Shown: piece after piece, positions 18,369 through 28,717 of the stretch | Layout: each line of letters starts with the position of its first letter | Position numbering within the stretch: position 1 is the stretch's first letter | Origin: Bacillus sp. UNC41MFS5 | GTDB taxonomy: Bacteria; Bacillota; Bacilli; Bacillales_B; DSM-18226 | Assembly: GCF_000686805.1 (NCBI RefSeq) | Contig: NZ_JMLP01000005.1 | Coordinates: 458,510-522,509 of the forward strand | Length of the DNA stretch: 64,000 bases | Direction of reading: 5' to 3' | Made by a program: the position numbers and the translations under genes | Notes under the pieces: model-generated | What the model saw: only the letters and a program-made list of their open reading frames with translations | The model's database searches: none | Told to the model about the DNA's origin: nothing

Positions 18369-18568
18369 GGGGAGAGACTACCTTTGTAGCGCCGAAGGAG
18401 CAAGCAGAAATGTGAATCTCTCAGGCAAAAGAACTCTTGTTTGACGCAGCTCTGGAGAGTGCTGATTAGATTTTTCAGCCACCAAAGGGGAAAGCCTTTA
18501 GAGGTAAACTTTCAGGTGCAAGGACAGAGACCTTCTTACGTTACATGGGAGGTTTCTGTCCTTTTTTA
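18369..18568 (+). promoter_or_regulatory. Tandem glycine riboswitch with terminator
   Basis: Two consecutive glycine aptamers. The first has GGGGAGAG, GCGCCGAAGGAGCAA and CTCTCAGGCAAAAGAA (about 18369-18447). The second has GGAGAGTGCT, GCCACCAAAGGGGAAAGC and ACTTTCAGGTGCAAGGACAGAG (about 18452-18530). An expression platform follows: GGACAGAGACC pairs with GGTTTCTGTCC ahead of seven T (about 18519-18568). Glycine binding is expected to relieve termination and switch on gcvT-gcvPA-gcvPB. The 434-base gap before gcvT is otherwise promoter DNA. Confidence 0.95.
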
Positions 18569-18616
18569 TGGTTATCCTAAGAATATTATGTGCCAAAGAT
18601 TGAAGGGGGATTAAGA

Positions 18617-19723
18617 ATGTCTGAATTAAAACGAACTCCGCTTTTTGATGTGTATAAGGAATGGGGAGGAAAAACCATTGATTTCGGAGGTTGGGAGCTG
18701 CCAGTCCAATTTTCCAGCATTAAAGATGAGCATGAAGCTGTTCGCACACGTGCAGGATTATTTGATGTTTCCCATATGGGTGAAGTGGAAGTAAAAGGCA
18801 CTAATAGCTTGGATTTTTTACAAAAAATGATGACGAATGACATTTCAAAAATTAAAAATGGAGGTGCCCAGTACACTGCCATGTGTTATGAAAATGGCGG
18901 TACTGTCGATGACCTGCTGGTTTATAAAATTGAGGACAATCATTACCTTTTAGTAGTTAACGCATCAAATATTGAAAAAGATTATAAGTGGCTGGAAGAC
19001 CATCTAACTGGCGATGTATGCTTAGAAAACTTATCAGATAAAACAGCACAACTCGCCCTTCAGGGACCACTTGCAGAAAAAGTATTGCAAAAGCTCGCTG
19101 GGAATACAGATTTGAGCGGGATTGGCTTTTTCAAATTCCAGCAAGAGGTAATCCTTAATGGAAAAAAAGCTTTAGTTTCAAGAACAGGTTATACCGGTGA
19201 AGATGGATTTGAAGTATATTGTGATGCAGAGGATGCAGTTGACCTTTGGGGAGATATTTTAGCCGCAGGTAAGGAAGACGGAGTAATCCCTGTTGGGTTA
19301 GGTGCCCGCGATACATTGCGTTTTGAAGCAGTTTTAGCACTTTATGGCCAAGAACTTTCTGCAGAAATTTCACCACTAGAAGCAGGGATTGGCTTCGCCG
19401 TGAAATTATCAAAGGAAGCTGATTTCATCGGGAAAGAAGCGTTAATCCAGCAAAAAGAACAGGGCTTAACTAGAAAATTGGTAGGAATTGAAATGATTGA
19501 TCGTGGGATTCCTCGCCATGGATACCCTGTTTATAGTGATGACCAGTTAATTGGTGAGGTTACAACAGGCACTCAATCACCAACGTTAAAGAAAAATATT
19601 GGTCTTGCTCTAATTAATTCGGAATTTACAGGCCTTGAATCCGTTGTTGAAGTGGAGATTCGCGGCAAACGCTTAAAGGCTACTGTCGTTCCAACACCAT
19701 TTTATAAAAGAGAAAAGAAATAA
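18617..19723 (+). CDS. gcvT: Glycine cleavage system T protein (aminomethyltransferase)
   Basis: Transfers the methylene unit from the aminomethyl-lipoyl H protein to THF, releasing ammonia. The 368 residues show [29 protein letters not shown], the DVSHMGE motif near residue 52, NDISK with the folate-site Asp and [19 protein letters not shown] lies 6 bases upstream of ATG 18617; the frame extends to 18590 without a site. First gene of the riboswitch-controlled gcv operon. Confidence 0.97.
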   Translation: MSELKRTPLFDVYKEWGGKTIDFGGWELPVQFSSIKDEHEAVRTRAGLFDVSHMGEVEVKGTNSLDFLQKMMTNDISKIKNGGAQYTAMCYENGGTVDDLLVYKIEDNHYLLVVNASNIEKDYKWLEDHLTGDVCLENLSDKTAQLALQGPLAEKVLQKLAGNTDLSGIGFFKFQQEVILNGKKALVSRTGYTGEDGFEVYCDAEDAVDLWGDILAAGKEDGVIPVGLGARDTLRFEAVLALYGQELSAEISPLEAGIGFAVKLSKEADFIGKEALIQQKEQGLTRKLVGIEMIDRGIPRHGYPVYSDDQLIGEVTTGTQSPTLKKNIGLALINSEFTGLESVVEVEIRGKRLKATVVPTPFYKREKK

Positions 19724-19741
19724 CAGAAGGGAGTTAGGTTT

Positions 19742-21088
19742 ATGAAACATCGCTATTTACCTATGACTGAACAAGATAAGAAGGCTATGCTCGAGGCAAT
19801 TGGTGTTTCCTCTATTGATGAACTGTTTAGCGATATCCCTGAAAAAGTAAGATTTAAGGGTGAATACAATATCAAAGCAGCCAAGTCTGAAACAGACTTA
19901 ATGAAAGAACTGTTTAAGATGGCTAGCCGGAACGCTGACCTAAAAAGAAATGTTTCTTTTATAGGTGCAGGTGTATATGACCATTACATGCCTGTTATTG
20001 TCGACCATGTTATTTCAAGATCAGAATTTTATACAGCTTATACACCATATCAACCAGAAATATCTCAAGGTGAACTTCAAGCAATCTTTGAATTTCAAAC
20101 GATGATTTGTGAATTAACTGGCATGGATGTGGCCAATTCCTCTATGTATGATGGTGGAACCGCACTTGCTGAAGCAGCGATGCTAAGTGCAGGCCATACA
20201 AAAAGAAAAACAATTGTAGTCTCTAGTGCAGTACATCCAGAAGCGCGCGATGTTCTTAAAACCTATGCAAAGGGACAGTACCTAAATGTGGTCGAAGTAC
20301 CTGTGAAAGATGGGGTTACGGATATAGCTTCATTAAAAGAGCTGGTTAATGAGGATGTTGCAGCTGTGATTGTCCAATATCCAAACTTCTTTGGCCGAAT
20401 CGAGCCGTTAAAAGAACTTGAAGAAATTATCCATGACAACAAGTCTATGTTTGTTGTATCAAGTAATCCATTATCCCTTGGGGTGCTAACACCTCCAGGT
20501 AAATTTGGTGCCGACATTGTGATTGGTGATGCCCAGCCGTTTGGAATTCCAACCGCTTTTGGCGGGCCACACTGCGGTTATTTTGCAGTTACTTCTAAGT
20601 TAATGAGAAAAGTTCCTGGACGTCTTGTTGGACAAACGACAGATGACCAAGGCCGCCGTGGGTTTGTATTAACCTTGCAAGCTCGTGAACAGCATATCCG
20701 TCGTGATAAAGCGACTTCAAATATTTGTTCCAACCAAGCATTAAATGCCCTTGCAGCATCTGTAGCGATGACGGCTCTTGGTAAAAAGGGTGTCCGTGAG
20801 ATAGCAGCAGCCAACTTACAAAAGGCTCATTATGCAAAAAATGCATTTAAGGAAGCCGGCTTTGAAGTGGTTTATGAAGGTCATTCATTCAACGAATTCG
20901 TTGTAAAATTAAATAAACCTGTCAAGGAAATTAATCAACAGCTTTTACAAAAAGAAATTATTGGCGGATATGATTTAGGTCGTGATTATCCAGAACTAGT
21001 TAACCATATGCTGATTGCTGTAACAGAACAACGCTCGAAGGAAGAAATTGATACTCTAGTGAAAGAATTGGGGGATTTCCATGCATAA
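19742..21088 (+). CDS. gcvPA: Glycine dehydrogenase (decarboxylating) subunit 1
   Basis: The N-terminal half of the two-subunit P protein, 448 residues. With GcvPB it decarboxylates glycine and loads the aminomethyl group on lipoyl-H protein. Visible motifs are [33 protein letters not shown] and the GPHCGYFA loop. GAAGGGAG precedes ATG 19742. It overlaps gcvPB by 8 bases, consistent with coupled 1:1 synthesis. Confidence 0.97.
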   Translation: MKHRYLPMTEQDKKAMLEAIGVSSIDELFSDIPEKVRFKGEYNIKAAKSETDLMKELFKMASRNADLKRNVSFIGAGVYDHYMPVIVDHVISRSEFYTAYTPYQPEISQGELQAIFEFQTMICELTGMDVANSSMYDGGTALAEAAMLSAGHTKRKTIVVSSAVHPEARDVLKTYAKGQYLNVVEVPVKDGVTDIASLKELVNEDVAAVIVQYPNFFGRIEPLKELEEIIHDNKSMFVVSSNPLSLGVLTPPGKFGADIVIGDAQPFGIPTAFGGPHCGYFAVTSKLMRKVPGRLVGQTTDDQGRRGFVLTLQAREQHIRRDKATSNICSNQALNALAASVAMTALGKKGVREIAAANLQKAHYAKNAFKEAGFEVVYEGHSFNEFVVKLNKPVKEINQQLLQKEIIGGYDLGRDYPELVNHMLIAVTEQRSKEEIDTLVKELGDFHA

Positions 21089-22541
21089 TCAAGACCAGGC
21101 ACTCATTTTTGAACTTAGCACACCAGGCCGCATCGGCTATAGTCTGCCAGAAATGGATGTACCAGAACTAGATCTCAATGGCCTTCTTCCTGATGGTTAT
21201 ATTCGCACTGAAGAACCAGAACTTCCTGAGGTTTCGGAACTTGACATCATGCGCCACTACACGGCACTTTCAAGAAGAAATCATGGTGTCGATTCAGGAT
21301 TTTATCCACTTGGCTCTTGTACGATGAAATATAATCCGAAAATTAATGAAAATGTAGCCCGCTTTAACGGCTTTGCACATGTCCATCCGCTGCAAGATGA
21401 AAGTTCTGTACAAGGTGCTCTTGAACTTTTATACGATTTGCAGGAGCATTTAATTGAAATTACCGGGATGGACGAAGTGACCCTACAGCCAGCAGCTGGT
21501 GCGCATGGGGAATGGACCGGATTAATGATGATCCGCGCTTACCATGAAGCCAACGGTGATATGAAACGTACAAAAGTCATTGTTCCTGATTCCGCACACG
21601 GGACTAATCCTGCATCAGCAACAATTGCAGGTCTCGAAACCATTACCGTTAAATCCAATGAACATGGTCTAGTTGATCTTGAAGATTTAAGAAGAGTGGT
21701 TGGTGAAGATACAGCAGCACTAATGCTTACTAATCCGAATACGCTTGGTTTATTTGAAGAAAACATTCTTGAATTAGCTGAAATTGTTCATGAAGCAGGT
21801 GGAAAGCTTTATTATGATGGAGCTAATTTAAATGCGGTTCTTTCAAAAGCTAGACCTGGAGATATGGGATTTGATGTTGTTCACTTAAATCTTCATAAAA
21901 CGTTCACTGGCCCACACGGTGGTGGCGGTCCTGGTTCTGGACCAGTTGGCGTCAAAGCAGATTTGATTCCGTTCCTGCCAAAACCAATTATCACAAAACA
22001 AGGCGAAGAGTTTGTTCTTGATTATGATCGTCCACTGTCTATTGGTCGAGTGAAGCCATATTATGGAAACTTTGGCATTAATGTTCGTGCTTACACATAT
22101 ATTCGTTCAATGGGTCCGGATGGCTTAAAAGCAGTAACAGAGTATGCTGTATTAAACGCGAACTACATGATGAGAAGACTTGCTGAATATTATGATCTAC
22201 CATTTGATCGTCATTGTAAGCATGAATTTGTCCTAAGCGGCAGACGCCAGAAGAAGCTAGGTGTCCGTACATTGGATATTGCGAAGCGCCTGCTCGATTT
22301 TGGTTACCATCCGCCAACCATTTACTTCCCGTTGAATGTAGAAGAATGTATCATGATTGAACCTACAGAAACGGAATCAAAAGAGACATTGGATTCGTTT
22401 ATCGATATTATGATCCAAATAGCTAAAGAGGTAGAAGAAAATCCAGAAATCGTTCAAGAAGCACCACATACAACTGTGGTCGGCCGCATGGATGAAACAA
22501 AAGCTGCTCGTAAACCAGTCTTAAAATATCAACAAGCTTAA
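21081..22541 (+). CDS. gcvPB: Glycine dehydrogenase (decarboxylating) subunit 2
   Basis: The PLP-binding half of the P protein, 486 residues. The PLP lysine is Lys273 in [27 protein letters not shown] and [12 protein letters not shown] are further family blocks. Start ATG 21081 lies in the 3' end of gcvPA with GGGGGATT just upstream. It ends the operon before a strong terminator. Confidence 0.97.
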   Translation: MHNQDQALIFELSTPGRIGYSLPEMDVPELDLNGLLPDGYIRTEEPELPEVSELDIMRHYTALSRRNHGVDSGFYPLGSCTMKYNPKINENVARFNGFAHVHPLQDESSVQGALELLYDLQEHLIEITGMDEVTLQPAAGAHGEWTGLMMIRAYHEANGDMKRTKVIVPDSAHGTNPASATIAGLETITVKSNEHGLVDLEDLRRVVGEDTAALMLTNPNTLGLFEENILELAEIVHEAGGKLYYDGANLNAVLSKARPGDMGFDVVHLNLHKTFTGPHGGGGPGSGPVGVKADLIPFLPKPIITKQGEEFVLDYDRPLSIGRVKPYYGNFGINVRAYTYIRSMGPDGLKAVTEYAVLNANYMMRRLAEYYDLPFDRHCKHEFVLSGRRQKKLGVRTLDIAKRLLDFGYHPPTIYFPLNVEECIMIEPTETESKETLDSFIDIMIQIAKEVEENPEIVQEAPHTTVVGRMDETKAARKPVLKYQQA

Positions 22542-22548
22542 TAAAAAG

Positions 22549-22582
22549 AAGGTCAGATTCGATTATGGAATCTGACCTTTTA
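22549..22582 (+). terminator. Terminator after the gcv operon
   Basis: A perfect 12-bp stem AAGGTCAGATTC/GAATCTGACCTT with a 7-base loop, then T residues. Confidence 0.9.
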
Positions 22583-22594
22583 ATTTATTACACT

Positions 22595-22623
22595 AAAAAA
22601 GGTTCCGATAGATAACCGGAACC
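22595..22623 (-). terminator. Terminator after yqhL
   Basis: Stem GGTTCCG/CGGAACC with a 9-base loop; read on the minus strand it is followed by six T. Confidence 0.8.
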
Positions 22624-22635
22624 AAGATTATGTTC

Positions 22636-23019
22636 TTATTTTTTCGTTTTAACTTTACCAGACCATTTTTTGAACCCGCCTTGAAGTTGGGTTAGGTCTC
22701 TGTAGCCTTTTCGGTGTAAGAATTGTGCTGCACGGGCACTGCGCATCCCGCTTTGGCAGTATAAATATACCGGCATATCAGGACGAATTTCTTTCATGCG
22801 CATTTTCATTTGTGACATTGGGATATTACGTGATCCTAAAATATGGCCGCCTTCGAATTCGTTTGCTTCACGAACATCTATTAGTTGTGCCTTTCTGTAT
22901 CCCGCACGGAATTCTTCTTCTGTTACCGTTTTAACAATCCTTTTCTGATAGAAAAAGGTGAAAACGGAATAGATAATAATTGCTGCAATGATAATTAATA
23001 AGGGATAAAGTGAACTCAA
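22636..23019 (-). CDS. yqhL: Membrane-anchored rhodanese-domain protein
   Basis: A 127-residue protein: one N-terminal membrane helix (about 4-24) and a rhodanese domain (32-125) with LIDVREANEFEGGHI and the active-site loop YCQSGMRSA, catalytic Cys88. Family members move sulfane sulfur or act as thiol carriers; the substrate is unknown. Start TTG 23019 lies 9 bases after AAAGGAG. Antisense to and between gcvPB and lipM, as in B. subtilis. Confidence 0.9.
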   Translation of the reverse strand: MSSLYPLLIIIAAIIIYSVFTFFYQKRIVKTVTEEEFRAGYRKAQLIDVREANEFEGGHILGSRNIPMSQMKMRMKEIRPDMPVYLYCQSGMRSARAAQFLHRKGYRDLTQLQGGFKKWSGKVKTKK

Positions 23020-23210
23020 TTTCTTTTTGCTCCTTTCAAGCTTTCCTGCACTAGTTTATTATATAAGCCAATCTCATAAAGATAAAGATGAATGCTAAAA
23101 AATCTTTTCAAAACTGCCTAAATTAATTATAGCAGAAACATCTTATTTTGAATCTATATCAGATTTTGGTAGACTTAAACTCGAAATAATATAAAAAATG
23201 AGGTTTTTAA

Positions 23211-24047
23211 ATGAAAAAAGAAGTTTGGCGTTTTATTGATACCGGAAATAGTTCACCATCTTTTAATATGGCTTTAGATGAAGCATTACTTGATTGGCAT
23301 AGTGAGGGGAAAATACCTCCGGTGATTCGATTCTATGGCTGGAACCCGGCAACCCTGTCAGTAGGATATTTTCAAAAAGTGGAAAAGGAAATTGATATGG
23401 AAGCAGTCAAAGCTCACCAATTAGGTTTTGTCAGGAGACCTACAGGCGGTCGTGGAGTGCTTCATGAGCACGAGCTAACCTACAGTGTAATCGTTTCTGA
23501 AGACTATCCAGAAATGCCAAATTCAGTGACGGAAGCCTATCGTGTGATTTCTGAAGGTATTTTAAAAGGATTTCACCATTTAGGACTTGAGGCATACTTT
23601 GCAGTCCCAAAAACAGCGGAAGAAAGAGATGCATTGAAAAACCCTCGCTCTGCTGTTTGCTTTGATGCTCCAAGTTGGTATGAGCTTGTGGTCGAAGGCA
23701 GAAAGGTAGCGGGCAGTGCACAAACAAGGCAAAAGGGAGTCATATTACAGCATGGATCCATATTGTTGGATTTAGATGAGGATAAATTATTTAGTTTATT
23801 TAAATACCCTAGTGAAAGAGTAAAGGAACGAATGAGGAAAGCCTTTAAGGATAAAGCGGTTGCCATCAACGCGATTAGTCCGAGGAGAATTTCTCTTGAG
23901 GAAGCAAAGGAAGCTTTTTATAAGGGCTTTGCGGAAGGTCTAAATATTGAGCTAGAGCCTTATCAATTAAATGAAGAAGAACTAGCCTACGTTGAAAAGA
24001 TTGCAAAAGAGCGCTATGAGAGTGATGAATGGAATTATAAGAGATAA
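23211..24047 (+). CDS. lipM: Octanoyl-[ACP]:protein octanoyltransferase LipM
   Basis: A 278-residue enzyme that transfers octanoate from ACP to the glycine cleavage H protein in lipoate synthesis. The biotin/lipoate-ligase fold is shown by [19 protein letters not shown] (near 76-94), [11 protein letters not shown] with the likely catalytic Cys, and the Lys motif [18 protein letters not shown] precedes ATG 23211. Placement next to the gcv operon fits, since GcvH is its acceptor. Confidence 0.95.
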   Translation: MKKEVWRFIDTGNSSPSFNMALDEALLDWHSEGKIPPVIRFYGWNPATLSVGYFQKVEKEIDMEAVKAHQLGFVRRPTGGRGVLHEHELTYSVIVSEDYPEMPNSVTEAYRVISEGILKGFHHLGLEAYFAVPKTAEERDALKNPRSAVCFDAPSWYELVVEGRKVAGSAQTRQKGVILQHGSILLDLDEDKLFSLFKYPSERVKERMRKAFKDKAVAINAISPRRISLEEAKEAFYKGFAEGLNIELEPYQLNEEELAYVEKIAKERYESDEWNYKR

Positions 24048-24051
24048 TTGG

Positions 24052-24075
24052 AAGCGGCGACTCGTCGCTTTTTTG
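24052..24075 (+). terminator. Terminator after lipM
   Basis: Stem AAGCGGCG/CGTCGCTT (one G-T pair), loop ACT, followed by a T run. Confidence 0.85.
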
Positions 24076-24209
24076 TTATTTTAGCAAATAAGCAACCTGC
24101 GAATTTTGTTGAATTTTCCTGATTTATGACGAAAATCGTATTAATGCTATTGATTACTATTAATTATATTATTTTTTGAGTTTGACAAAATGAATCTTGT
24201 TTGTTTGAT

Positions 24210-24257
24210 TCACAATATATAGTGGTGTCGAAAATATTTTCGGTACTATATGTTGAT
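24210..24257. promoter_or_regulatory. Pair of NrdR boxes upstream of nrdJ
   Basis: Box 1, CACAATATATAGTG at 24211-24224, is a near-perfect NrdR site (ACACwATATATwGTGT type). Box 2, TACTATATGTTGAT at 24244-24257, is a weaker match. Centres are 33 bp apart, about three helical turns, which is the usual arrangement for this ribonucleotide-reductase repressor. A TTGACA at 24182-24187 may be the -35 element. Confidence 0.75.
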
Positions 24258-24308
24258 ATTTAGTTGATTTATTCTGGGTGCCTATGATAACCTAAAAATA
24301 CAAGCCAA

Positions 24309-24358
24309 CTAGATATAGCGTAATACAGCTAGATTTAGCACAATAGGTAGATATTTAC
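24309..24358 (+). repeat. Degenerate tandem repeats just upstream of nrdJ
   Basis: Three consecutive units of about 20 bases: CTAGATATAGCGTAATACAG, CTAGATTTAGCACAATAGG and TAGATATTTACAT. They end 18 bases before the nrdJ start, immediately before its ribosome site. The 328-base gap before nrdJ holds this, the NrdR boxes and no small gene that I can support. Confidence 0.55.
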
Positions 24359-24375
24359 ATGAAGGAGTTGTTCTC

Positions 24376-26934
24376 ATGTCTGTAGTTTTTAGACAAACAA
24401 TGAATATTGATTTTGAAAGGTTGAATGAGGATATCCGCTTATTCCCCCAGGTGCATCCAGTTACCCCAGATATGAAAATAACTCACAAAGGTGTTTCTCG
24501 TTTGGTAATGTTGGACCGCTATACCTTTAAAGACACTGCAAAAATAACTCTCACAAACGGCGACTTCGTTGTTTTAACTATTAAAGAGGATCCAAAATTT
24601 CCAGCTCGCGGCCTTGGCTATATCCAGGAAATCGACTGGGAAAAGAAAAAAGCAAAAGTTTTAGTGGAAGAGGAATTTAGAGGAGTACTCGATGATCCTG
24701 AAGAAGCTAGCACAGGAGTGATTATTAGGTCTTTAGATGTGATTGAAAAGCCGTTAGAGCTTTTCTACGAGCAAATTGCGAAGCGTAATGCTACGGGTCT
24801 TGCTTCTGTAGAAGAAACGGAAGAGAAGCGAAGAGAATGGACGGAACGGTTTTATCAAGAACTTGTCAACATGAACTTCATTCCTGCAGGCCGCGTCCTT
24901 TACGGTGCTGGGGCAGATACCGATGTCACTTACTTCAATTGCTATGTTATGCCTTTCGTCCCAGACTCACGTGAAGGGATCTCTGACCATCGGAAGCAGG
25001 TAATGGAGATTATGAGCCGCGGCGGCGGTGTTGGAACAAATGGCTCAACATTGAGACCGCGTAATACACTAGCTAGAGGCGTGAATGGTAAATCATCTGG
25101 TTCGGTTTCATGGTTGGATGATATTGCGAAATTAACGCATTTGGTTGAGCAAGGTGGATCAAGACGCGGAGCTCAGATGATCATGCTAGCTGACTGGCAT
25201 CCAGACATTATTGAATTTATTATTTCTAAGATGCAAAATCCTAGAATTCTACGATTCTTAATTGAAAATACAAATGATGAAACCATTAAAAAGCTTGCTA
25301 AAGATAAGTTAAAGTTTACACCTTTAACTCCTAGAGAAACTGCAATGTACCAAGGAATTGTAAATTATAAAAACATTCAAGGCTTCGGTGGATTTGATGA
25401 AAACATCATTGCTGATGCAGAAGAGAAATTATTAACGGGTGGTAATTATACTGTTCATAATTCTGAATTCCTTACAGGGGCAAACATTTCTGTGTGTTTA
25501 ACAAAGGAATTTATGGAAGCTGTTGAAAACGATAGTGAATACGAACTACGCTTCCCATATGTTGAACACTATGATCAAGAAGAAATGAAGATTTATAATG
25601 AAGAATGGCATAGAGTTGGTGACGTCCGCGAGTGGGAAAAACTTGGACATAAAGTAAGGGTGTATAAAAAGTTCAAAGCAAAAGAACTATGGAACCTAAT
25701 CAATATTTGCGCGACCTACTCAGCAGAACCTGGAATATTTTTTATCGACAACGCAAACGACATGACCAATGCAAAAGCATATGGCCAACAGGTAGTTGCA
25801 ACAAACCCATGTGGAGAACAACCACTTGCACCATTTTCCGTCTGTAACCTCGCAGCAGTCAACTTGGCGGAAATGGCTGATAAAGAAACAAAAACTGTTG
25901 ATTTTGAAAAACTTAAGAAAACGGTAGCCGTGGGTGTGCGGATGCAGGATAATGTAATCAACGCAACACCATACTTCCTTGAAGAAAATAAAAAGCAGGC
26001 ACTTGGTGAGCGACGTGTGGGACTTGGAGTAATGGGCTTACATGACATGCTAATTTATTGTGAAACGAAGTATGGATCACCAGAAGGAAACGAACTAGTC
26101 GATCAAGTTTTTGAAGTAATTGCAACTACTGCATACAGAACTTCAATTGAATTGGCGAAAGAAAAAGGAAGCTTCCCATTCTTAACTGGGGAAACACCAA
26201 ATGAAACCAATCGATTACGACAAGCTTTCATCGATACAGGATATATGAAGAAAATGCCAGATGATATCCGCCAATCTATTTTAGACAGTGGAATTAGAAA
26301 CTCTCATTTATTAACTGTTGCTCCCACGGGATCTACTGGGACAATGGTTGGAGTTTCCACCGGGCTTGAGCCTTATTTCTCATTCTCTTACTTCCGGAGC
26401 GGACGTCTTGGTAAATTTATTGAAGTAAAAGCGGATATCGTCAAAGAATACCTAGATAAGCACCCTGATGCAGATGAAAACAATCTGCCACACTGGTTTG
26501 TTACTGCGATGGAACTTACGACGGAAGCACATGCAGATGTTCAATGTGTCATTCAACGCTGGATCGACAGCTCCATCAGTAAAACGGTCAATGCACCCAA
26601 AGGGTATAGCGTAGAACAGGTTGAAAAAGTATACCAGCGTTTATACCGTGGCGGAGCTAAAGGCGGAACTGTTTATGTTGATGGCTCACGCGATTCACAG
26701 GTACTAACACTGAAAGCAGAAGAAAACACAAATGAACAATTATCCATTTTTAATGAAAAACCAAAACAGCATGTAGTCCTTGTTGATACAATCAGCGAAC
26801 TTCGTTCAACAAGTGTTACAATCGGATCTGAAGTCGGGAACACATGCCCGGTGTGCCGTACTGGTAAAGTAAAAGAAATGGGCGGCTGTAACACATGTAC
26901 AAACTGCGGAGCCCAATTAAAATGTGGTTTATAA
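24376..26934 (+). CDS. nrdJ: Vitamin B12-dependent (class II) ribonucleotide reductase
   Basis: An 852-residue adenosylcobalamin-dependent reductase that makes deoxyribonucleotides with or without oxygen. The catalytic core shows NCYVMPFVPDSREGI, NPCGEQPLAPFSVCNLAAVNL, the PTGSTGTMVGVSTGLEPYF phosphate-site loop and a C-terminal zinc-ribbon/redox tail CPVCRTGK...GCNTCTNCGAQ. GAAGGAG precedes ATG 24376. It is absent from this position in B. subtilis, where mntR follows lipM. Regulation by NrdR is supported by two upstream boxes; no cobalamin riboswitch is visible. Confidence 0.94.
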   Translation: MSVVFRQTMNIDFERLNEDIRLFPQVHPVTPDMKITHKGVSRLVMLDRYTFKDTAKITLTNGDFVVLTIKEDPKFPARGLGYIQEIDWEKKKAKVLVEEEFRGVLDDPEEASTGVIIRSLDVIEKPLELFYEQIAKRNATGLASVEETEEKRREWTERFYQELVNMNFIPAGRVLYGAGADTDVTYFNCYVMPFVPDSREGISDHRKQVMEIMSRGGGVGTNGSTLRPRNTLARGVNGKSSGSVSWLDDIAKLTHLVEQGGSRRGAQMIMLADWHPDIIEFIISKMQNPRILRFLIENTNDETIKKLAKDKLKFTPLTPRETAMYQGIVNYKNIQGFGGFDENIIADAEEKLLTGGNYTVHNSEFLTGANISVCLTKEFMEAVENDSEYELRFPYVEHYDQEEMKIYNEEWHRVGDVREWEKLGHKVRVYKKFKAKELWNLINICATYSAEPGIFFIDNANDMTNAKAYGQQVVATNPCGEQPLAPFSVCNLAAVNLAEMADKETKTVDFEKLKKTVAVGVRMQDNVINATPYFLEENKKQALGERRVGLGVMGLHDMLIYCETKYGSPEGNELVDQVFEVIATTAYRTSIELAKEKGSFPFLTGETPNETNRLRQAFIDTGYMKKMPDDIRQSILDSGIRNSHLLTVAPTGSTGTMVGVSTGLEPYFSFSYFRSGRLGKFIEVKADIVKEYLDKHPDADENNLPHWFVTAMELTTEAHADVQCVIQRWIDSSISKTVNAPKGYSVEQVEKVYQRLYRGGAKGGTVYVDGSRDSQVLTLKAEENTNEQLSIFNEKPKQHVVLVDTISELRSTSVTIGSEVGNTCPVCRTGKVKEMGGCNTCTNCGAQLKCGL

Positions 26935-26943
26935 TTTGTAATT

Positions 26944-26974
26944 AATGGGGGAAGAACTTCCCCCATTTTTTTTG
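26944..26974 (+). terminator. Terminator after nrdJ
   Basis: A perfect 11-bp stem AATGGGGGAAG/CTTCCCCCATT, loop AA, then eight T. Confidence 0.92.
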
Positions 26975-27155
26975 TGTAATAAATGTCGATAAAACTGATA
27001 AGTATTTTAAAATACTACAAAATACATGAATATATTTACTGGAATTTTTAGAATAAAGTCGAAATTTGTAATTTAACTGTAATCTAGCTGTTACTTCGGT
27101 GTTATTCTTTTTTTGTATATTAATAGTATCGAAGCACACAGGGGGATTAAACAAG

Positions 27156-27605
27156 ATGTTGAAAAAATTCATTGCAGCCGTAGCTATGACAATTATTCTT
27201 AGTTCATTGTTTACCACTATGGGTGATAAAGCGGAAGCGGCCTATTATCATACAAAAGCAATCAATGTTGCAAAAGCAAATCTCGGAGTTCCATATCGAT
27301 GGGGCGGGTTGTCACCAAGAGGATTTGACTGCTCAGGTTTGGTTAAATATTCTTATGGTAAGGCTGGAAAAGTATTGCCAAGAACGGCAGCTGAAATGTT
27401 TTACAAAAAAGGATACCGTGTTACATCCTTAAAGGCTGGAGATTTAATGTTCTTCTCCCAAAATAAGGCTAGCAAACCTAGTCATGTGGCAATATACATA
27501 GGTGGCGGAAAAATGATTCAATCATCATCTTCAAAGGGCGTTTCAATCGCATATACAAGCAACAGCTATTGGAAGCCAAGATTTATTGGAGCAAAAAGAT
27601 TTTAA
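27156..27605 (+). CDS. Secreted NlpC/P60 cell-wall hydrolase
   Basis: A 149-residue protein with an N-terminal signal peptide (MLKKFIAAVAMTIILSSLF ... AEAAYYH, likely cut after AEA) and a single NlpC/P60 domain. The catalytic Cys lies in RGFDCSGLVKYSY and the His in KPSHVAIYIGGGKMI; the third polar residue is not certain. Such enzymes cleave D-Glu-diamino acid bonds of peptidoglycan. There is no separate wall-binding domain. GGGGGA lies 9 bases before ATG 27156. Confidence 0.9.
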   Translation: MLKKFIAAVAMTIILSSLFTTMGDKAEAAYYHTKAINVAKANLGVPYRWGGLSPRGFDCSGLVKYSYGKAGKVLPRTAAEMFYKKGYRVTSLKAGDLMFFSQNKASKPSHVAIYIGGGKMIQSSSSKGVSIAYTSNSYWKPRFIGAKRF

Positions 27606-27641
27606 TGAATAGTTAAGCGTTTTCAAAATTATTAATAAACC

Positions 27642-27673
27642 AAGAACATCGTGCAAAGACGATGTTCTTTTTT
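27642..27673 (+). terminator. Terminator after the NlpC/P60 gene
   Basis: Stem AAGAACATCGT/ACGATGTTCTT with a 6-base loop, then a T run. Confidence 0.9.
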
Positions 27674-27763
27674 ATTTATAAATTTTCTGCTTGTCTACCG
27701 TACTATTTATTAATGCAACTGCTTAAAGATGTAAAAATAACTTCATCTTTAGGAGTGACTGCC

Positions 27764-28648
27764 ATGTTTATAGACGGCGTTTTTTCCGGAGGAGGAATAA
27801 AAGGGTTTGCCCTAATTGGAGCCTGTGCAGAAATAGAAGATAAAGGTTTACGATTTGTAAGGTTGGCAGGAACAAGTGCAGGATCCATCGTTGCCGCATT
27901 AATAGCCGCCGGTTATACCAGTAAAGAAATTTTCCAACTGGTCGACGAATTAGATCTTTCAAAATTATTGGATGCCCGCAAAACAATCATTCCATTCCCA
28001 TTTGCAAAATGGCTGCTTGTCTATTGGAGGCTAGGACTTTATAAAGGAAACGTGCTTGAAAAATGGCTTTGTGAAAAACTTGAGGCAAAAGGGTTAAAAA
28101 CATTCGCAGATTTACCCCCTCAGGCACTTAGGGTCATCGCTTCAGACCTTTCAAATGGGCAAATGATTGTTTTACCTGATGATTTACCGAAATATGGCAT
28201 TTCACCGGGCTCATTCCCCATTGCTAAAGCGATAAGAATCAGCTGCAGTATCCCTTATTTCTTTGAGCCGGTTAAAATGCGTTCAATGGACGGAATGAAT
28301 GTATTAGTTGACGGAGGAGTTCTGAGCAATTTTCCAATGTGGCTTTTTGATAGGGAAAATGTACAAAAAGTAAGACCAGTGCTCGGAATTAAATTAAACT
28401 CTAGTGAGTATGGGCATGAAAAACATAAAATCAAAAATGCGGTACAATTATTTGCTGCTTTATTTGAAACGATGAAAGATGCCCACGATTCCAGATATAT
28501 TTCCAAAAAACATGTAAAGAATATAATCTTTATCCCAACGGAGGGTGTTTTATCTACTGAATTTTCTTTAACTGAGGAAAAGAAACTCGAATTATTTAAT
28601 TTAGGAAAAGAAAAAGCGAAACAATTTTTGAAAACATGGGGGTATTAA
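27764..28648 (+). CDS. yqhO: Patatin-like phospholipase YqhO
   Basis: A 294-residue patatin-fold acyl hydrolase. The oxyanion loop FSGGGIKGFA is at residues 7-16, the nucleophile serine in GTSAGS near residue 40 and the catalytic Asp in VDGGVLSNFP. Substrate is probably a phospholipid or lysophospholipid; no signal peptide, so cytosolic or membrane-peripheral. AGGAGTGA lies 5 bases before ATG 27764; an in-frame start at 27662 falls inside the preceding terminator. Confidence 0.9.
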   Translation: MFIDGVFSGGGIKGFALIGACAEIEDKGLRFVRLAGTSAGSIVAALIAAGYTSKEIFQLVDELDLSKLLDARKTIIPFPFAKWLLVYWRLGLYKGNVLEKWLCEKLEAKGLKTFADLPPQALRVIASDLSNGQMIVLPDDLPKYGISPGSFPIAKAIRISCSIPYFFEPVKMRSMDGMNVLVDGGVLSNFPMWLFDRENVQKVRPVLGIKLNSSEYGHEKHKIKNAVQLFAALFETMKDAHDSRYISKKHVKNIIFIPTEGVLSTEFSLTEEKKLELFNLGKEKAKQFLKTWGY

Positions 28649-28683
28649 TTAAGATTTGTCTTATGCCCGTGCATAAAAATATA

Positions 28684-28717
28684 AAAAATCGAGCGCCTAT
28701 AGTGACGCTCGATTTTT
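28684..28717. terminator. Bidirectional terminator between yqhO and yqhP
   Basis: A perfect 12-bp stem AAAAATCGAGCG/CGCTCGATTTTT with a 10-base loop. The yqhP stop codon lies in the loop, so one arm is coding. Confidence 0.85.

Noticed and set aside
24078..24375. Possible cobalamin riboswitch before the B12-dependent reductase
   Set aside because: No B12-box-like block could be found in the leader; NrdR boxes explain the control better.
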